From NCBI RefSeq assembly GCF_000620145.1, contig NZ_KK211081.1, positions 1-64,000 on the forward strand: a DNA stretch of 64,000 nt, written 5' to 3'. This document shows positions 36,822-45,732 of this stretch, piece after piece. Under the pieces are notes generated by a model. It searched no databases. It was not told the DNA's origin and worked only from the letters and a program-made list of their open reading frames with translations. Origin of the DNA: Deefgea rivuli DSM 18356 (GTDB lineage: Bacteria > Pseudomonadota > Gammaproteobacteria > Burkholderiales > Chitinibacteraceae). The translations under genes were made by a program, and so were the position numbers. Numbering within the stretch: position 1 is the first letter of the stretch; each line of letters opens with the position of its first letter.

Positions 36822-38048
36822 ATGCCCTTTAGCGCTTTAGGTTTATCTCCCGCCGTTGCACTCGCTGCCAGTAAAAAACTTTATGTTCTGCCTACGCCGA
36901 TTCAAACGGCGGCGATTCCGCTGATTTTGCGCGGTGATGATGTGCTGGCGCAGGCAGCGACCGGTTCGGGGAAAACCGCTGCATTTGCTTTGCCGCTCTT
37001 ACAGTTGGTGCAAACCGTACAGCGCAAAGTGCTGATTTTGGTACCAACGCGCGAGCTGGCAGTGCAAGTGGGCGAGGAAATCAAAGGTTTGGCCAAACAT
37101 CTGCCAACGCCGATTAAGGTTGTCAGCGTGTTTGGTGGTGTGTCGATTAATCCGCAAATGATGGCGCTGCGTGGCCGTGCCGATGTGCTGGTGGCAACGC
37201 CGGGGCGTTTGCTGGATTTGATCATGCAAAATGCGATCAAACCGGAAAATTTTAATACGCTGGTGCTGGATGAGGCGGATCGCCTGCTCGATATGGGCTT
37301 TAGCGATGAAATCCAGCGTATCTTGGCGCTACTGCCAGTGCCACGGCAAAACCTGTTTTTCTCGGCGACATTCCCGAATGATGTGAGTGCGCTGGCCGCT
37401 GGCATTTTGAATAATCCAAGCCGCATCATCATGGAAGTGTCTGAAGCAAATACGCCGAATATCTTGCAACGCGCGATTGCGGTGGACGAGTCGCGCCGCG
37501 CAGAATTGCTGGCGCAAATGATTATCGACAGTGGCGACGAGCGGGCGCTGGTGTTTGTCGCTTCCAAAGTCATCACCGAGCAGTTGGCGCGTTATTTATG
37601 CGGTGCAGGCATCAAAGCTGCGCCATTTCATGGCGAATTTAGCCAAGGCCGCCGCAGCCAAGTATTGGCTGAATTTAAATCATCGAATTTACAAGTCGTA
37701 GTCGCGACCGATTTGGCCGGGCGTGGGATTGATATCGACAATCTGCCGTGCGTGATCAATTTTGATTTGCCGCGTTCACCAAGTGATTACACGCATCGCA
37801 TCGGCCGCACCGCGCGCGCGGGTGGTAGCGGTGTCGCGATTAGTTTGGTCAGCGCCAGCTCTGAAGCGCATTTTCGCCTGCTCGAAAATCGCCTCAAAAT
37901 GCGAATTGAACGCGAGCAAATCGCCGGTTTTGAGCCGCAAGACGTGATTACAACGACTGAGCAAGGCACGGGTGGTATCAAAGGCTTGCGAATGAGTAAA
38001 AAAGACAAGCTTCGCGCGGCGGCGGCGGGCAAAGCTGAAACTGAATAA
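36822..38048 (+). CDS. DEAD-box ATP-dependent RNA helicase, RhlE-like
   Basis: A 408-residue helicase. Q motif PTPIQTAAIP, motif I ATGSGKTAAF, Ia PTRELAVQV, II LDEADRLLDMGF, III FSATFP, V ATDLAGRGIDI and VI HRIGRTARAG are all present. The C-terminal extension after the helicase core is short and basic with KGLRMSKKDKLRAAAAG. Family members remodel RNA in ribosome assembly or decay. The 306 bp gap before it holds no other gene and looks like a long leader, as is common for cold-regulated DEAD-box genes; the promoter was not identified. Confidence 0.92.
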   Translation: MPFSALGLSPAVALAASKKLYVLPTPIQTAAIPLILRGDDVLAQAATGSGKTAAFALPLLQLVQTVQRKVLILVPTRELAVQVGEEIKGLAKHLPTPIKVVSVFGGVSINPQMMALRGRADVLVATPGRLLDLIMQNAIKPENFNTLVLDEADRLLDMGFSDEIQRILALLPVPRQNLFFSATFPNDVSALAAGILNNPSRIIMEVSEANTPNILQRAIAVDESRRAELLAQMIIDSGDERALVFVASKVITEQLARYLCGAGIKAAPFHGEFSQGRRSQVLAEFKSSNLQVVVATDLAGRGIDIDNLPCVINFDLPRSPSDYTHRIGRTARAGGSGVAISLVSASSEAHFRLLENRLKMRIEREQIAGFEPQDVITTTEQGTGGIKGLRMSKKDKLRAAAAGKAETE

Positions 38049-38074
38049 ATTAATTTACCTAAAATCTGCACTAA

Positions 38075-38124
38075 GGGTATTGCTATCTAAGCAATGATAA
38101 CCAATGACTAGCTGGCAATACCCC
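38075..38124. repeat. Repeat family 4, copy 3
   Basis: GGGTATTGC...GGCAATACCCC, a 50 bp unit with inverted ends between the convergent helicase and CorC/TlyC genes; it could terminate both. Confidence 0.7.
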
Positions 38125-38131
38125 TAAAAAT

Positions 38132-39415
38132 TTAAATTACTTTCTTCGCCGCCAAAATTTTATCAATCCGGCGACCATCCATATCGACGACTTCAAGCTG
38201 CCAATTTTCCCAATACGCAATATCGCCAGTGCGCGGCACTTGACCGAGCAAATGCATCATTAATCCGCTGAGTGTGTGGTAATTATGTTTGGCTTCATCG
38301 GGAAGCGATTGCAAATCAAGGCGATCTTTTAGCTCATGAATCGGGATTAAACCATCAAGCAGCCACGAACCATCGGCGCGTTCGATAGCCCAAGCTTCAT
38401 CACCGTTTTGCGGCGCAAATTCGCCGGTCAGCACTTCCAGTACGTCTTGCAGAGTGACTAAGCCCTCCACTTCGCCGTATTCGTCAATCAAGAACACCAT
38501 CTGCACACCAGAAGTACGCATTTGTGCCAGCAATTCAAGCCCGCTCAAACTTTCAGGCACAAACACGCAAGGCTGCAAATTACTGGATAAATCGATGCTT
38601 TCGCCTTTAAGCACTTTTTGCAGTAGATCTTTAGCGCTCAAAATGCCGAGCAAATTATCTAATCCATCACGACAAACCGGAAAGCGCGAATAAGGCACGC
38701 TAGACACAATCGCCATATTCGCTTCCAGCGTATCGTCCAAATCCAACACAATCATGTCTGTGCGCGGAATCATCATTGAAGCAACGTGCCGATCGTCCAA
38801 ACGCAACACGTTTTTCATCATCGTATGTTCATGCTCTTCAATCAGCCCCGATTCCGAGCCTTCATGCAGCATCGCATCGATTTCATCTTGCGTAACAACT
38901 TGCTGCGTATTTTGGTCTGCACCCAGCAAACTCAGTATCGCTTTGGTTGAAACCGTCAGTAATTTAACGAAAGGCTTAGAAATAAGCGCTAAAACTTGAA
39001 TGGGCCGCGCGACTAAAACAGCTATTTTTTCTGGACTAATCTGTCCCAAACGCTTGGGTACCAATTCACCCAATACAATCGAGAAATAAGTTACCAAGGC
39101 CACCACGATCACCGTGGCGCTGGTAGCGCTGAGTTCGGGGCGCAGGCCGATTTCAACCAGCCACAGAGCCAAAGGTTTGGCCAACACTGATTCACCGACA
39201 ATACCGCTGAGCACACCAATCGACGTAATACCAATTTGCACCGTCGACATAAATTGGGTTGGTTCTTCGGCTAATTTAAGCGCAGCAATCGCACCGCGAT
39301 GACCTGCATCGGCCATTTTAGCCAGCCGCGCTTTGCGCGAGCTGACTAGCGCTAATTCCGACATTGCAAACAGGCCGTTGAGTACAATCAGCCCGAGCAG
39401 TATGAACACTTCCAT
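38132..39415 (-). CDS. TlyC/CorC-family membrane protein (DUF21-CBS-CorC_HlyC)
   Basis: A 427-residue protein. Residues 1-190 form the DUF21/CNNM membrane domain with four hydrophobic segments (AMSELALVSSRKARL, FMSTVQIGITSIGVLSGIVGES split by loops, IVLGELVPKRLGQ). Two CBS motifs follow (ASMMIPRTDMIVLD and MVFLIDEYGEVEGLVTLQDVLE), and then the CorC_HlyC domain. Related proteins act in magnesium and cobalt efflux; the haemolysin label is historical. It starts within four bases of the stop of a piuC-derived repeat frame. Confidence 0.9.
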   Translation of the reverse strand: MEVFILLGLIVLNGLFAMSELALVSSRKARLAKMADAGHRGAIAALKLAEEPTQFMSTVQIGITSIGVLSGIVGESVLAKPLALWLVEIGLRPELSATSATVIVVALVTYFSIVLGELVPKRLGQISPEKIAVLVARPIQVLALISKPFVKLLTVSTKAILSLLGADQNTQQVVTQDEIDAMLHEGSESGLIEEHEHTMMKNVLRLDDRHVASMMIPRTDMIVLDLDDTLEANMAIVSSVPYSRFPVCRDGLDNLLGILSAKDLLQKVLKGESIDLSSNLQPCVFVPESLSGLELLAQMRTSGVQMVFLIDEYGEVEGLVTLQDVLEVLTGEFAPQNGDEAWAIERADGSWLLDGLIPIHELKDRLDLQSLPDEAKHNYHTLSGLMMHLLGQVPRTGDIAYWENWQLEVVDMDGRRIDKILAAKKVI

Positions 39416-39479
39416 GAATCAATTCCGCGAAATAATAGAAGGTGTTATATCAGGCCATTTGCTGAAAATGCAATGCGCT

Positions 39480-39950
39480 AGCACAATGCCAGCTTTACGC
39501 AGTAGATTATGGTACACACCCGTCAGTGAAATAGCCGTAGCGTTATCGCCGTGATCAGCGCGCAATTGGCGAATGCTGGTATCGAGTTCAAACAACAAAC
39601 CGCGCTCGCCGCCGTCTTTCACCATCCTCGGCCAGCCACCTCAAATCTCGCCCCATTTGCGCAGCAGATTGTGATACACGCCAGTCAACGAAATTGCCGT
39701 CGCGTTATCGCCGTGATCCGCGCGCAATTGACGGATGCTGGTATCGAGTTCAAATAACACACCACGCTCGCCGCCGTCTTTGATCATCCTCAGCCAGCCA
39801 CCTCAAATCTCGCCCCATTTACGCAACAGATTATGGTAAACGCCCGTTAATGAAATTGCCGTAGCGTTATCGCCATGATCAGCGCGCAATTGGCGAATGC
39901 TGGTATCGAGTTCAAACAACAAACCGCGCTCGCCGCCGTCTTTCACCATG
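39480..39950 (-). repeat. 162 bp tandem repeat of the piuC 3' end (about 2.9 copies)
   Basis: The last roughly 47 codons of the PiuC gene (from an internal ATG, VKDGGERGLLFELDTS...) recur at exactly 162 bp spacing; the segment TTTACGCA-CAGATTATGG starts at 39494, 39656 and 39818. The middle copy keeps the same stop (KWGEI); the distal copy diverges after LLRK and runs into a 20-residue different tail ending at 39419. Differences between copies are mostly at third codon positions. No independent ribosome binding site context proves that the extra copies are translated. Confidence 0.85.
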
Positions 39951-40483
39951 CTTTGCATCCACATAAACGACGCGACGCGCGTGCCACGAGTAATCGGCTC
40001 AACACGATGCAAGCTGCTGGATGGATACAAAATCATATCACCAGCCGCAAGTTTGACTTCATGCACGCCATAAGTGTCTTCAATCACTAACTCACCGCCG
40101 TCATATTCAGCAGGATCAGAGAAAAATAGCGTCGCGGATAAATCCGAGCGCACCCATTCGCCAGTTTCGGTCATGCGACGCATTGCGTTATCGACATGCA
40201 TACCAAAGCCCATGCCCACGCCATAACGATTAAACAGCGGCGGGAAAATCCGTTTCGGTAAGGCCGCCGAAAAGAACAAATCATTTTTTGCCAGCGCCGC
40301 CAAAATTACCTCGCGTACTGCGACGGCATTGACTTCATCGTTAGGCAATTGCTGATTGTTTTTTACTTTGGCCGATTGGCTACCCGCCGTAATCCGACCA
40401 TCTAACCAAGCCGCACGATCAAGCCGCTCGCGGCACGCCAATACAGTAGCCGCATCCAGTACCGCAGGGATATGTAACAACAT
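39803..40483 (-). CDS. PiuC/YbiX-type Fe(II)- and 2-oxoglutarate-dependent hydroxylase
   Basis: A 226-residue PKHD-type dioxygenase starting MLLHIPAVLDAAT. The jelly-roll core carries the iron ligands: H and D in GMHVDNAMR, a second H in SSLHRVEPIT, then the 2-oxoglutarate Arg in GTRVASFMW. The signature FNRYGVGMGFGMHVD matches PiuC. In Escherichia coli and Pseudomonas this gene sits beside a catecholate siderophore receptor (fiu, piuA), exactly as here. The ATG at 40483 has GGAG upstream; a longer frame adds unrelated residues. The 3' end is present in tandem copies downstream. Confidence 0.9.
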   Translation of the reverse strand: MLLHIPAVLDAATVLACRERLDRAAWLDGRITAGSQSAKVKNNQQLPNDEVNAVAVREVILAALAKNDLFFSAALPKRIFPPLFNRYGVGMGFGMHVDNAMRRMTETGEWVRSDLSATLFFSDPAEYDGGELVIEDTYGVHEVKLAAGDMILYPSSSLHRVEPITRGTRVASFMWMQSMVKDGGERGLLFELDTSIRQLRADHGDNATAISLTGVYHNLLRKWGEI

Positions 40484-40550
40484 ATAAACTCCAAATAGTA
40501 AATGGGGTATTCGCATAAGGAACACCCCATTCAATGGCTACAAGCCAATA

Positions 40551-40658
40551 CCTAAGTAGATAAGTAAAAATTTTCTTGCATCGTAGTTTCCCGAGTCGTA
40601 CTCAATGTACTGTCTGCGGCTTCAACTCCTTGCCATAAAACTTTTACCCGAATACTTG
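40551..40658 (+). repeat. Dispersed repeat family 2, copy 3
   Basis: Matches 26174-26275 with a CCTAAGTAGATAAG start, GTACTCAATGTAC centre and CCATAAAACTTTTA end; lies between the receptor and piuC. Confidence 0.8.
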
Positions 40659-40677
40659 GCAATAAACTACAGCAGAA

Positions 40678-42969
40678 TTAGAACTTATACGCTGCTGTAA
40701 CCCGTGCCGTACGCGTCGTACCTGGTACTGCAAAGCCTTGGTACAGACCTTCGAAATGATCTTCATCAAACAAGTTCAACACGTTTAATTGAATGCTCAC
40801 ATCACGGTGCGACCATTCTGCCATCGCATCCCAACGTACATAGCTTGGCAAGTACACGATATTATCCAAGTTGGTATAACGTTTGCTAATCGCGTTCATC
40901 CCGCCACCGATTTTCCAATTGCTAGTAATTTGGTAAGTGCTCCACAAATTACCCGTATAAGTTGGTGCGTTATCTGGGCGATTACCTTCTTGGTATTTAC
41001 GCGCTGGATTAGCAACATCATCAATCACTGGATCCATCAAAGCAACACCAGCAAACACTTGCCATTTGTCACTCAAACGACCTGCAGCTTCCAATTCGAT
41101 ACCGTCAGTATGGCGTTTACCTGAAAGCAAGTAAGGTTTGATAACACCAGGCTCGATATCCGTTTGACGCTCATTGGTTTTTTCTGTACGGAACACGGCA
41201 GTACGCAATGCCAAATCGCCATTAAATAAAGTCCATTTCGCGCCGATTTCATAGTTTGCGTTTTCTTCTGGATCCGTCAGAGCACCTTTCGGGTCAGTCG
41301 AATACGCTTCAGCTGATGGGTTGAACGATGTGCCGTAGGATACATAGTACGACTGAACTTGATCTGGTTGGTAGATCAAACCCGTGCGATAGCTCCACAC
41401 TTTATCCGTGCGGCTCACATTATCTGCTGGCTTTTGCTTGGTAAACGATTTATTTTCAGTACTGGCTTTGAAATGATCATAACGTGCACCGAGCAATACT
41501 TTCCAGTGCGGCGTCAAATCGATCATATCTTGCATATAGAACGCAATCGTATCGGCTGTCGAATCTGCAGTTACTGTATTAACCGGATCGCTACAATTAC
41601 TTGGCACACCACCCGTTACAGGATTGCCCACGGTCGTGTTGGGCAAAGTGCAACCAGCTAGACCAGTCGTTGCACTTGGTTTCACTTTACCTGTGGTATC
41701 CAATTGCAAACGGCCCGTGCTGAGCAAGGTTTCACGCGTTAATTCAAAACCGGCCAAGAGGTTATGACGAATTGTGCCTGTTTCGAAATCCCACACAAAA
41801 TCAGTCACATTCGAATAGATTTCTTGCTCACGCATACGCAATTTGCGGCCGCGTGTGATTTTTGTATTGTCGTTGACTACTTCAGTCGGTGCCGCAAACG
41901 ACAAACCTGGCGCACTAGCGCGCAAATCTAAATCATATTTACCCGCGCGCGTTGCATTTTTTATTTTCATATTGGCATTAATTTGATGCTCAATATTTAA
42001 AGTCAACACATCAGTTTGCGTTTCTTCAGTATCAAAATCTTTCAAACCATAGAAGGTATCAACACGATCAATCGGTGTATTCGTACCATGAACCGACTCA
42101 TTTGTTACTGGTGTTTGCACCGGTTTGCCATTCGGCCCAGTCGTAGTGCGAAAACCTGGTCCCTGACGGTTATAAGGCACGCCATAATCTGGCACATTGT
42201 CTTCTTTATAATGCAAGTACGACAAAGTAATTTGCGTCGGATCACCAAGGCCCCAAGTAATGGTCGGTGCAACGCCCCAACGATTCATTTCTGCGCCTTC
42301 GCGGAAACTATCGGCTTTTTGCCCCATCACATTCACGCGCGCGGCTGTATTTTCACCGATGGCTTTATTAAAATCGCCTTCAACGCGGTAAAACGAATCC
42401 ATACCAATCGATGTAGAAACCTGATTTAAATCACCACGGAATGGTTTCTTGCTCACTTGGTTTACCACACCACCGGTTGAACCGCGACCAAACAACATCG
42501 AAGCTGGGCCACGCAATACTTCAAGCGTGTCAATATGGAAAGTATCGCGATTGTATTGCGCTGAATCGCGGAAATTATCCAAGTACAGATCGTTCGAAGC
42601 GCCAAAACCACGAATGCGGATACCGTCACCACTTGCGCCACCTTCGGCAGCATTAAATGTCACGCCCACGGCATTGCGTAGCGCTTCTTTCAGCGTGTTG
42701 GCATCTTGGTCGTGCATCAACTGCTGCGTAATACTGGTGATTGATTGTGGTACATCGCGCGCTTCTTGCTGAATGCGGCCCACGCTAACGGTTGGCGCTT
42801 TATACGTATCGGCCGTACCGTTTCTACTTTGAGGATTTTCTGCACTCACTTCAACCGGCGCTAATACGGTTTCAGCGGCTTGAACACCGCCCGCAACTGC
42901 GCCAAATAAGGCGGCAGCGGCAGGTAGTTTTGCAAAATGGCGAATGCCTGACTTTTGTTTCTCTCGCAT
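40678..42969 (-). CDS. TonB-dependent siderophore receptor, Fiu-like
   Basis: A 763-residue outer-membrane receptor starting MREKQKSGIRHF with a signal peptide ending near VQAAE. The plug domain holds VPQSITSITQQLMHDQDANTL, IRIRGFGASNDLYLDNFRD and LRGPASMLFGRGSTGGVVN; a 22-strand barrel follows, ending in the aromatic F expected for outer-membrane insertion (VTAAYKF). The TonB-box region would be near APVEVSA. Similarity and the piuC neighbour suggest a catecholate siderophore such as dihydroxybenzoylserine. The 48 in-frame codons upstream do not look like a signal sequence, so the later ATG is used. Confidence 0.92.
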   Translation of the reverse strand: MREKQKSGIRHFAKLPAAAALFGAVAGGVQAAETVLAPVEVSAENPQSRNGTADTYKAPTVSVGRIQQEARDVPQSITSITQQLMHDQDANTLKEALRNAVGVTFNAAEGGASGDGIRIRGFGASNDLYLDNFRDSAQYNRDTFHIDTLEVLRGPASMLFGRGSTGGVVNQVSKKPFRGDLNQVSTSIGMDSFYRVEGDFNKAIGENTAARVNVMGQKADSFREGAEMNRWGVAPTITWGLGDPTQITLSYLHYKEDNVPDYGVPYNRQGPGFRTTTGPNGKPVQTPVTNESVHGTNTPIDRVDTFYGLKDFDTEETQTDVLTLNIEHQINANMKIKNATRAGKYDLDLRASAPGLSFAAPTEVVNDNTKITRGRKLRMREQEIYSNVTDFVWDFETGTIRHNLLAGFELTRETLLSTGRLQLDTTGKVKPSATTGLAGCTLPNTTVGNPVTGGVPSNCSDPVNTVTADSTADTIAFYMQDMIDLTPHWKVLLGARYDHFKASTENKSFTKQKPADNVSRTDKVWSYRTGLIYQPDQVQSYYVSYGTSFNPSAEAYSTDPKGALTDPEENANYEIGAKWTLFNGDLALRTAVFRTEKTNERQTDIEPGVIKPYLLSGKRHTDGIELEAAGRLSDKWQVFAGVALMDPVIDDVANPARKYQEGNRPDNAPTYTGNLWSTYQITSNWKIGGGMNAISKRYTNLDNIVYLPSYVRWDAMAEWSHRDVSIQLNVLNLFDEDHFEGLYQGFAVPGTTRTARVTAAYKF

Positions 42970-43167
42970 GGTTTTCTCTATTTTTGGGTGGTTTTTTTTA
43001 ATTTTTGACAAAAAAATGGCGGGTTTCTCAACCCGCCAGTTCAAGCGCGTTAAATCTGCAAAAATTTTATGGCGCGGCGTACAGCCCAGCAGCAGTGACA
43101 CAAGTGCGGCCAAGCGACACAGCGCGGCAAAACAATTTTTGATGTACTACTCGTATACAGGACAATC

Positions 43168-43584
43168 TCAACTTCCTTGTCCATTGGTCATTAAACCAAT
43201 TCGGGTTAAACCTGCCCGCTGAGCGGCGGCCATGGTCTGTGCGATTCGTTCGTATTGCACCGTTTTATCGGCATAGATATGCACTTCAGTTTGCGGATCA
43301 GCCGCAAACACAGCAGCAAAACGCGCATCAAGCGCAGCAAGTTCAATCGGAGTTTTGTCATCGAGCAAAGCGCCGTCCGCTTGTAAAGTCAGCCGAAGCG
43401 GCGTTTTTTGCTGCTGCACAACCGTGGTCGTCGCTTTTGGCAACTCCACTCTGACTGCATGCGTCATCACCGGCGCAGTCACAATAAACACCACCAACAA
43501 CACCAGCATCACATCCACGAGCGGCGTCGTATTAATCTCTGCCATTGGCGCGGCATCATCCTGCCCAAAACTACCGAATCCCAT
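43168..43584 (-). CDS. exbD: Biopolymer transport protein ExbD
   Basis: A 138-residue protein with a short cytoplasmic N terminus, one membrane helix (TPLVDVMLVLLVVFIVTAPVM) and a periplasmic domain ending LTRIGLMTN. The essential Asp lies in the helix motif PLVDVMLVLL. With ExbB it uses the proton gradient to energise TonB. It is encoded between exbB and the receptor on the same strand. Confidence 0.93.
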   Translation of the reverse strand: MGFGSFGQDDAAPMAEINTTPLVDVMLVLLVVFIVTAPVMTHAVRVELPKATTTVVQQQKTPLRLTLQADGALLDDKTPIELAALDARFAAVFAADPQTEVHIYADKTVQYERIAQTMAAAQRAGLTRIGLMTNGQGS

Positions 43585-43682
43585 TGCTTACTCCTTAAAG
43601 CCCCCACAAGAAACCAGCACAAGCGCAGCAGCGCACCGGCAGTTTCTCGTAGATCAGCTGATTTACTTTTAAATGACTGCGC

Positions 43683-44354
43683 TTAGCGAATTCCGTGGCC
43701 GCCTTCGGTTAACAACTGCGCATGCAAATCATGTGTAAAACCATCGAGTTCTTGACCAAAACGGCGATTGGCGCGAACAAAAGCGTTGTAGGCGACGACG
43801 GCTGGGATCGCTACAGCCAAACCCGCAGCGGTGGCGACCAAAGCTTCACCAATCGGGCCAGCGACCGTTGCCAATGAGGCATTGCCACTGGCTGCGATAC
43901 CGACCAGCGCGTTATAAATTCCCCACACCGTACCGAATAGACCAATAAATGGTGCAACCGAACCGGTCGTTGCCAACCAAGTTAAACCGCGCTCCATTTG
44001 CGCTGTTTCTTGGCTTAAACGCGTACGCAATTTGCGTACTAAATAATCATCAAGCGATACTGCTTTACCCAAGCCGCTGCCTTCATGTGCGCGGTAGTGG
44101 CGCAGGCCATCAGCACCTGAAGTCGCCAATTTAGCCGCTGGTGACTGATTTTTAGCCGCCAAACCCAAAGCGACTTGCCAATCATTGGCGTCCCAAAATT
44201 GATTCATAAATTGCTGCTGATGACGTTTCATCACCCAGAGCAAACGTGAACGCGCGGCAATCACGACCCAGCTCACCACCGACATCACCACCAATAAAGC
44301 AAAAACCGACTGCAAAACCGGATCACCTGAATGCAAAACCAAAGACAAATCCAT
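43683..44354 (-). CDS. exbB: Biopolymer transport protein ExbB (MotA/TolQ/ExbB family)
   Basis: A 223-residue membrane protein with three hydrophobic segments: about 13-33, 125-150 (GSVAPFIGLFGTVWGIYNAL) and 165-190 (EALVATAAGLAVAIPAVVAYN). These are the two conserved ExbB proton-channel helices. The pairing with ExbD and TonB, rather than TolA/TolR, supports the ExbB name. Eleven bases separate it from tonB upstream, so they are one operon. Confidence 0.92.
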   Translation of the reverse strand: MDLSLVLHSGDPVLQSVFALLVVMSVVSWVVIAARSRLLWVMKRHQQQFMNQFWDANDWQVALGLAAKNQSPAAKLATSGADGLRHYRAHEGSGLGKAVSLDDYLVRKLRTRLSQETAQMERGLTWLATTGSVAPFIGLFGTVWGIYNALVGIAASGNASLATVAGPIGEALVATAAGLAVAIPAVVAYNAFVRANRRFGQELDGFTHDLHAQLLTEGGHGIR

Positions 44355-44365
44355 TACTCAATACC

Positions 44366-45085
44366 TCAAGAATTTTTGATCGAAAAATTAACCGGCACAA
44401 TCACCGTTCCAGCCACCGCTTGGTCGCCGCGTTTAGCTGGTACAAAGCGCCAGCGTTGCACCGTGTTTTGGGCAACCACATCTAAGCGAGGAAAACCGCT
44501 ACTTTTATGCAATACAACAGATTCAGCTTGCCCCGCGGCATTGACCGCAACACGCAACATCACCACCCCTTTTTCGCCCAAAGCAAGTGATTGCGGTGGA
44601 TAAGGTGGCTTCGGATTATTCAAATAATTGGCATGAAAGCTCGGCTCAGTTGGCGCCTCATTGCGCTCAGTGCTTTGCCCTTGTGCACCACCGCCAGCTG
44701 CTGCGGCCACTGATTTAGCACTGGTTTCGCCCTGCCCTTCGTTTTTAGCCGGAGCAATTTCAGGTTTTTCAACGGCAGCGACTTCCATCGTGGCAACGCG
44801 ATCGGGCGTCGCCGCTTGCACAGGTAAAACCGGTGCCGACTTGGCTTTCACTTGGCGCCTTTCTTGCACCGCTTGTTTAATTTGCTGCAGCTTTTGCTTT
44901 ACTTTGACGAGCGGTTTGGCTGGCATCACTTCGGGCGCAGGCTCGCCCATCGGCAATGGCACAGCAACCATAAGCAGCGGCTCGGCTTGGCGTGTAGGGG
45001 CTGGCGGCATATTCACCACGCCATACAGCAAAGCCGCATGAGCAAGGACAACCGCACAAATCGTTGTTTTGTTATCGAGAATCAT
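44366..45085 (-). CDS. tonB: Energy transducer TonB
   Basis: A 239-residue protein. An N-terminal membrane anchor (ICAVVLAHAALLYGVV) is followed by a Pro/Lys/Glu-rich spacer with coiled-coil-like KVKQKLQQIKQAVQERR. The C-terminal TonB domain (about 155-239) contains YPPQSLALGEKGVVMLRVAVNAAGQAESVVLHKSSGFPRLD and ends VPVNFSIKN, shown here as pieces of the family pattern. It spans the periplasm to energise the siderophore receptor. First gene of the tonB-exbB-exbD-receptor-piuC run, with a Fur-box-like site 14 bases upstream. Confidence 0.9.
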   Translation of the reverse strand: MILDNKTTICAVVLAHAALLYGVVNMPPAPTRQAEPLLMVAVPLPMGEPAPEVMPAKPLVKVKQKLQQIKQAVQERRQVKAKSAPVLPVQAATPDRVATMEVAAVEKPEIAPAKNEGQGETSAKSVAAAAGGGAQGQSTERNEAPTEPSFHANYLNNPKPPYPPQSLALGEKGVVMLRVAVNAAGQAESVVLHKSSGFPRLDVVAQNTVQRWRFVPAKRGDQAVAGTVIVPVNFSIKNS

Positions 45086-45098
45086 TTGCGCATAATAT

Positions 45099-45113
45099 CG
45101 ACAATCATTCTCA
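45099..45113. promoter_or_regulatory. Fur-box-like site upstream of tonB
   Basis: On the minus strand TGAGAAT-G-ATTGTCG matches the 7-1-7 Fur pattern TGATAAT-n-ATTATCA at 11 of 14 positions. Iron repression of the whole uptake block is the expected effect. Confidence 0.65.
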
Positions 45114-45233
45114 TTAGCAATACTTCAAGGGCATTTTTTGTAAGTTTGCTCCAAACGCTGATTGCTAATTAAATCAATATATTAAACACAGAAAATTGAA
45201 AGTATTACGTAAACAAGTGAAATTTAGGACGCA

Positions 45234-45262
45234 AAAAAGCACGCATCAAGGATGCGTGCTTA
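45234..45262 (-). terminator. Intrinsic terminator of the usp genes
   Basis: Minus-strand hairpin AAGCACGCAT-CCTTG-ATGCGTGCTT followed by T run, 20 bases after the stop. Confidence 0.85.
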
Positions 45263-45281
45263 CAAGTTCGAACTCAGCGGC

Positions 45282-45710
45282 TTATTTAATCAATGTCACT
45301 GGCACTGGCGATTGCGCGAGAACTTGATAGGCAACCGAACCCAGAATAATCCGCGCGAGGCTATCTCGCCCATGCGTCCCCATCACCACGCGAAGGCAAT
45401 TGGGCTGTGCTGCGAGTTCACAAATTAAATGCGCTGGTTTACCCAGTTTAGTCAACGGCGAACACTTAACGCCCTCTGCTTGCACCCGCTCAATTGCAGT
45501 TTGCAATGTGGCATCGCCTTGCTCAATTAACAGTTGTTGCATCGGCAGCTCGGGGCTAATCCCTTCGAGCAAAGACGCATATAAAGTCGGTTGCTGAACA
45601 TTAAGTAAAGTGATTGAGAGCGAAGGATCGCGTGCAGCCAAAGTCAAGCCATGCTCAAGCGCGCGCTTAGCGCAATCAGAACCATCCATCGGAATTAGAA
45701 TCGTCGGCAT
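45282..45710 (-). CDS. Universal stress protein (UspA family)
   Basis: A 142-residue alpha/beta protein. N-terminal strand TILIPMDGSDCAKRALEHGL, the GxHGRD nucleotide-loop (VVMGTHGRDSLARIILGSVAYQVL) and the C-terminal SPVPVTLIK are complete, so it is the ATP-binding type with the G-2x-G-9x-G-S/N pattern. It lies 22 bases after the next usp gene, forming a two-gene operon. Such pairs respond to starvation or low oxygen. Confidence 0.9.
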   Translation of the reverse strand: MPTILIPMDGSDCAKRALEHGLTLAARDPSLSITLLNVQQPTLYASLLEGISPELPMQQLLIEQGDATLQTAIERVQAEGVKCSPLTKLGKPAHLICELAAQPNCLRVVMGTHGRDSLARIILGSVAYQVLAQSPVPVTLIK

Positions 45711-45732
45711 CGTATCGTCTCCTTGAGCAAAA

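Noticed and set aside
39419-39625. Independent 68-codon minus-strand gene.
   Set aside because: It is the distal tandem copy of the piuC 3' end with an unrelated tail; treated as a repeat until transcription is shown.
45071-45090. Second Fur-box-like match (ATCGAGAATCATTT).
   Set aside because: It is the first codons of tonB itself and matches the consensus less well than 45099-45113.
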